From the NCBI RefSeq assembly GCF_963975745.1, contig NZ_CAXBIB010000003.1, positions 62,001 through 126,000 on the forward strand: a DNA stretch of 64,000 nt, read 5' to 3'. The DNA is from Parvibaculum sp963975745 (GTDB lineage Bacteria; Pseudomonadota; Alphaproteobacteria; Parvibaculales; Parvibaculaceae). Positions within the stretch are counted from its first letter, which is position 1, and each line of letters starts with the position of its first letter. Position numbers and translations under genes: made by a program. Under the pieces are notes generated by a model. The model did not search any database, was not told the DNA's origin, and saw only the letters and a program-made list of their open reading frames with translations. Positions 60,811 to 64,000 of this stretch are shown in pieces.

Positions 60811-62613
60811 ATGGGCCTGGTCAAAAGGATCGGCAACGAGATCACCTTTCTGCGCGCGGCGCTCCGCACGCTGAAAAAGGCGACCGCAATTCGCGAGAAC
60901 ACGACACATACCTTTGCCGACACGATCGAGGAGCTGGCGCGCAGCAGACCAAACAACGTCGCGATCTATTTCGAAGACCGGAAGATCACCTACCGGGAAT
61001 ACAACGAAGCGGCCAATCGCTATGCGCGTTGGGCAAAGGGCCAGGGACTCGGACGCGGCGACGTGATTGCACTGATGATGGAAAACCGGCCCGAATATCT
61101 GGTGGCCTGGCTGGGCATCATCAAGGCAGGCGCGACGGCGGCGCTCATCAACACCAACCTGACAAAGGGCCCGCTCGCCCATTGCCTCAACATCTCGAAT
61201 GCCAATCATCTGGTTCTCGGGGCCGAGCTTGCCGAGAATTATTCGACGGCAGCCGATCAGCTCGAGCGGTCGATGACGGTATGGGCGACGGGTGGCAATG
61301 TGCAGGGCGCCAACGATCTCGATGCGGCGCTCGGACAGCAATCCGGCGAGCCGTTGCCTGGTGATTTTCGCGCCGGTGTCACGACGGAAGACGACGCGCT
61401 CTATATCTATACCAGCGGGACGACCGGCAACCCCAAGGCAGCGCGCATCCCGCATGTTCGGCTGCTGACCATGATGGCGGCTTTTGCGGCGGCGGCCAAT
61501 GCCAACGAAAAGGACCGCATGTATGTGGTGCTGCCGCTCTACCATTCGGCCGGTGGCGTTTGTGCGGTAGGCTCGACGCTGACAGTCGGCGGTTCAGTCA
61601 TCATCCGGCAGAAGTTCTCGGCAACGCAGTTCTGGGACGATGCGCACAAATATGGGGCAACGCTGTTCCAGTATATCGGCGAGCTCTGCCGCTATCTGCT
61701 CAACACCGAAAAACATCCAAAGGAAACCAAGCACAAGCTGCGCATGGTGATCGGTAACGGGCTTCGCCCGGAAATCTGGCCGGCCTTCCAGAAGCGATTC
61801 AAGATTCCCCGTGTGCTCGAATTCTACGGTGCGACCGAAGGCAATGTCGCGTTGATGAACTTTGACGGCACGCAGGGCGCGATCGGTCGTGTGCCGGGTT
61901 GGGCCAAGAAGAAGTTCAATGTCGAGATCGTCAAGTTCGATATCGAAAACGAAAAGCCGGTGCGGGGCCCCGACGGGTTCTGCGTTCGCGCCGAAGCCGG
62001 CGAAGCCGGCGAAGCGCTGGGACGGATCAGCAACGATCCCGACCAGCCGACCGGCCGTTTCGACGGCTACGCCAAGAAGGAAGAGACCGAAAAGAAGATT
62101 CTGCGCGACGTCTTCGAGAAAGGTGATGAATGGTTCCGCACCGGCGACCTGCTTCGCCAGGACGCGCAGGGCTACTACTATTTCGTCGACCGCATCGGCG
62201 ATACGTTCCGCTGGAAAGGCGAAAACGTCGCGACCTCGGAAGTGGCCGAGGCGATCTCGGTTTTCCCGGGTGTCAAGGAAGCCAATGTCTATGGCGTTCA
62301 TGTGCCGGGCGCCGACGGCCGCGCGGGCATGGCCTCGATCGTTGCCGAGAACGGTACGCTCGATCTGGACCGGTTCCGCGACCAGATGCTGAAGGAGTTG
62401 CCGGATTATGCGGTGCCGGTCTTCGTTCGCCTGCAGCCCGAAATCGAGATCACCGGTACATTCAAGCACCGCAAGGTTGAACTCGTGAAGGAAGGGTTCG
62501 ACCCCTCGGTCGTTCCGGACCCGGTCTATTTCAACTGCCCGGTGCAGAAGAAGTATGTGCCGCTCGACCAGACGCTTTACGGCAAGATCTGTGGCGGCGA
62601 GTTCCGGCTCTAG
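60811..62613 (+). CDS. FATP-type long-chain acyl-CoA synthetase
   Basis: 600 aa with GGAGG upstream. The AMP-binding P-loop is YIYTSGTTGNPKAARIPH (199-214), followed by ATEGNVALMNF, DEWFRTGDLLRQDAQGYYYF with the adenylation D, and the RxGDTFRWKGENVATSEV hinge. The GRxPGWAKKKFNVEIVKFD and FEFYGATEGN-like arrangement fits the SLC27/FATP branch. It activates long-chain or very long-chain fatty acids. It ends at a bidirectional terminator. Confidence 0.93.
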   Translation: MGLVKRIGNEITFLRAALRTLKKATAIRENTTHTFADTIEELARSRPNNVAIYFEDRKITYREYNEAANRYARWAKGQGLGRGDVIALMMENRPEYLVAWLGIIKAGATAALINTNLTKGPLAHCLNISNANHLVLGAELAENYSTAADQLERSMTVWATGGNVQGANDLDAALGQQSGEPLPGDFRAGVTTEDDALYIYTSGTTGNPKAARIPHVRLLTMMAAFAAAANANEKDRMYVVLPLYHSAGGVCAVGSTLTVGGSVIIRQKFSATQFWDDAHKYGATLFQYIGELCRYLLNTEKHPKETKHKLRMVIGNGLRPEIWPAFQKRFKIPRVLEFYGATEGNVALMNFDGTQGAIGRVPGWAKKKFNVEIVKFDIENEKPVRGPDGFCVRAEAGEAGEALGRISNDPDQPTGRFDGYAKKEETEKKILRDVFEKGDEWFRTGDLLRQDAQGYYYFVDRIGDTFRWKGENVATSEVAEAISVFPGVKEANVYGVHVPGADGRAGMASIVAENGTLDLDRFRDQMLKELPDYAVPVFVRLQPEIEITGTFKHRKVELVKEGFDPSVVPDPVYFNCPVQKKYVPLDQTLYGKICGGEFRL

Positions 62614-62634
62614 CAGGCGCTCCGCTGCAAATGG

Positions 62635-62664
62635 AAAAGGGCGGCTCGCATGAGCCGCCCTTTT
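62635..62664. terminator. bidirectional rho-independent terminator
   Basis: 13 bp arms AAAAGGGCGGCTC and GAGCCGCCCTTTT with a 4 nt loop lie between the convergent acyl-CoA synthetase and LLM oxidoreductase genes, with T-runs on both sides. Confidence 0.88.
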
Positions 62665-62685
62665 TGCATGTCTATCGAACGGCGC

Positions 62686-63903
62686 TTACTGCGCAGCGTC
62701 GGTCTTCTTGCCGAGACCCATGGCTTCGAGGATTTCGGGCCGGATGTTCTCCGTCCCTTTCTTCTCGATGTGCTGGGCCACGCGGGAACCCACCGCCATC
62801 ATCGCCTGTCCCATGAAGGTTTCACGGTTGGTGCGTGCCCAGTCGAGCGATGCCTCGCGGTTTACGTTCGTCTCCTGGAATTTCGGGAAGACATAGCGCG
62901 CCATCAATTCGTATGAGTGTTTGGTGTTCTCCCAGTTCGCCCAGTTATGCGCGAGCTGCATGAAACAGCCGAAGCCGCCGGACTGCTGTTGCAGGCGCTC
63001 GATCTGCGCGATCGCGTCGTCCGGGGTGCCGATGACGGCCATGCCCGAATTTATCAGTGCATCGACCGGATCCGATCCGTCTGTCGGCGCCAGCGGCAGG
63101 GCCGCGACTTCGCGGAAGTAGTAGAGCCATTTTTCGAGACCGAAGCGCACATTGGCGCGCGCCTGTTCGCGCGTTTCGGCGATATGGACCGGACCGACGA
63201 GACGCCATGCATTGCGGTCGACCGTCTGACTGTTGTCCTTTGCCGTGTCCTCGCAGATGGCCCAGTTGGTGGCGAGGGCATTGAAACCGCCGGCCGATGT
63301 CGCGCCGATCGAAAGCAGGCCCAGACCGTGCTTGCCTGCAGCTGTCGCACCTGTCGGCGAGACCTGGCTTGCAACGGCGATCTCGACCCCGGGGCGCGAA
63401 TAGGGCGTCATCTGCAGGCGTGCGTTGTTGAGCTCGAACCAGCTCGTTTTTGCGGTCACCGTCTCGCCGCGCAGCAGTGGTACAAGCACGTCGAGTGCCT
63501 CGTCCATCATGTCGCGTTGCCTGGCAACCTCGATGCCCATCATGAAGGCGTCCGATGGCAGGGCACCGGGGCCGACACCGAACATCACGCGACCGCGCGT
63601 GATGTGGTCGAGCTGATTGATGCGGTCGGCCAGCATCAGCGGATGGTGATAGGGAAGCGAGGAAACGCCTGTGCCGAGACGAATGTGCTTGGTGCGCTCG
63701 GCCAGGGTGGCGATGAAGAGTTCCGGGCTCGCGATCAGTTCATAGCCGGCCGAGTGATGCTCGCCGACCCAGGCTTCGTCGTAGCCGAGCTTGTCCATCC
63801 ACTGGACAAGCTCGATGTCGCGCTCGATTGCCAGTGTCGGGTTCTCGTCGAGGGGGTGGAAGGGGGCGATGAAAGCGCCGAAGCGCATCTTGGTGCCGGC
63901 CAT
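62686..63903 (-). CDS. LLM-class flavin-dependent oxidoreductase (luciferase-like)
   Basis: 405 aa. GAFIAPFHPLDENPTLAIER starts the TIM-barrel; DEAWVGEHHSAGYE and SSLPYHHPLMLADRINQLDH are the luciferase-like motifs, and VMFGVGPGALPSDAFMMGIE is near the FMN site. Such proteins oxidise a substrate with reduced FMN, often as a two-component system, but no reductase gene lies in the window. The next gene to the right, on the same strand, is the end of a probable TetR regulator. Confidence 0.9.
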   Translation of the reverse strand: MAGTKMRFGAFIAPFHPLDENPTLAIERDIELVQWMDKLGYDEAWVGEHHSAGYELIASPELFIATLAERTKHIRLGTGVSSLPYHHPLMLADRINQLDHITRGRVMFGVGPGALPSDAFMMGIEVARQRDMMDEALDVLVPLLRGETVTAKTSWFELNNARLQMTPYSRPGVEIAVASQVSPTGATAAGKHGLGLLSIGATSAGGFNALATNWAICEDTAKDNSQTVDRNAWRLVGPVHIAETREQARANVRFGLEKWLYYFREVAALPLAPTDGSDPVDALINSGMAVIGTPDDAIAQIERLQQQSGGFGCFMQLAHNWANWENTKHSYELMARYVFPKFQETNVNREASLDWARTNRETFMGQAMMAVGSRVAQHIEKKGTENIRPEILEAMGLGKKTDAAQ

Positions 63904-63945
63904 TTGAACGGTTCCTTTTCCTGATTGTTTCCCTGTTATCGAATT

Positions 63946-64000
63946 CTAGTTTCCGGTCGGTGTCCTGGCCTTCAGGCCGTTCAGCGCAATATCGAGAAAT
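63946..64000 (-). CDS. C-terminal end of a possible TetR-family regulator (partial)
   Basis: Only 17 codons are present before a stop at 63946 (FLDIALNGLKARTPTGN). The pattern FLDIALNGLKA is like the last helix of TetR-family proteins. The rest of the gene is beyond base 64000, so the family is tentative. Confidence 0.4.
   Translation of the reverse strand, partial: FLDIALNGLKARTPTGN

Overview
The window is 64 kb of high-GC bacterial chromosome. It is coding-dense, with many 1-4 nt start/stop overlaps, and it looks alphaproteobacterial. Markers are the metX-metW pair, the chorismate mutase / hisC / tyrC cluster, lysA-lptM-argH next to a TIGR02302 protein, ftsE-ftsX beside an MJ0042 zinc-ribbon gene with a perfect CtrA box, a CpdR-like receiver, Coq4/Coq7, and a complete set of signature enzymes of the ethylmalonyl-CoA (EMC) pathway. 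A Hyphomicrobiales or Parvibaculum-like member is the best guess; the genus is inference only. There is one tRNA (Leu-CAA) and no rRNA, CRISPR array, transposase, integrase or phage gene.

Layout. 0-6 kb: tail of a PhaB-type reductase, two envelope or polysaccharide enzymes, a DUF985 cupin, gloB, an orphan methyltransferase and metXW. 5.9-9 kb: chorismate mutase, hisC-type aminotransferase and tyrC, an aromatic amino-acid operon. 9-14.5 kb: DUF2125 protein, ChaC, YcaQ-type glycosylase, VOC protein and an AdoCbl-dependent ribonucleotide reductase. 14.6-19.8 kb: plsC, a YdcF protein, ftsEX, a zinc-ribbon protein, hpt and a receiver protein. 19.8-26.6 kb: TIGR02302 protein, lysA, lptM, argH, a TlpA thioredoxin and a PAS protein. 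26.6-34.5 kb: hbd, etfBA, PduO-type cobalamin adenosyltransferase, cytochrome b561, a LinB-like haloalkane dehalogenase, a PagL-like lipid A deacylase, a twin-TM protein and a methylsuccinyl-CoA dehydrogenase. 34.6-39.8 kb: TrkH, a decayed toxin-antitoxin patch, then a divergent sulfide/persulfide cluster (ETHE1-like hydrolase; BigR/SqrR-like repressor, YgaP-like rhodanese, TauE/SafE exporter) sharing a tandem operator. 40-48.2 kb: ccr, a diiron protein, an acyl-CoA dehydrogenase, a LysR/alcohol-dehydrogenase pair and ethylmalonyl-CoA mutase. 48.2-55.8 kb: a methyltransferase, an uncharacterised three-gene unit ending in a secreted vWA protein, an AEC transporter, an acyltransferase, gluQRS, an esterase and an HNH nuclease. 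55.8-64 kb: coq7, dsbB, tRNA-Leu, GNATs, a TetR/coq4 pair, a Spx/ArsC-like protein, a TusA protein, a FATP-type acyl-CoA synthetase, an LLM oxidoreductase and the tail of another regulator.

How the genes fit together. Ccr, Ecm, Mcd, Hbd, ETF and possibly PhaB form most of a C2-assimilation (EMC) and polyhydroxybutyrate network. The PduO-type adenosyltransferase would supply AdoCbl to both Ecm and the class II ribonucleotide reductase. The least explained parts are the three-gene vWA unit (49.2-51.3 kb), the diiron protein beside ccr, the toxin-antitoxin remnants, and the repeated ACTTGTCCCC-type motif next to ccr.
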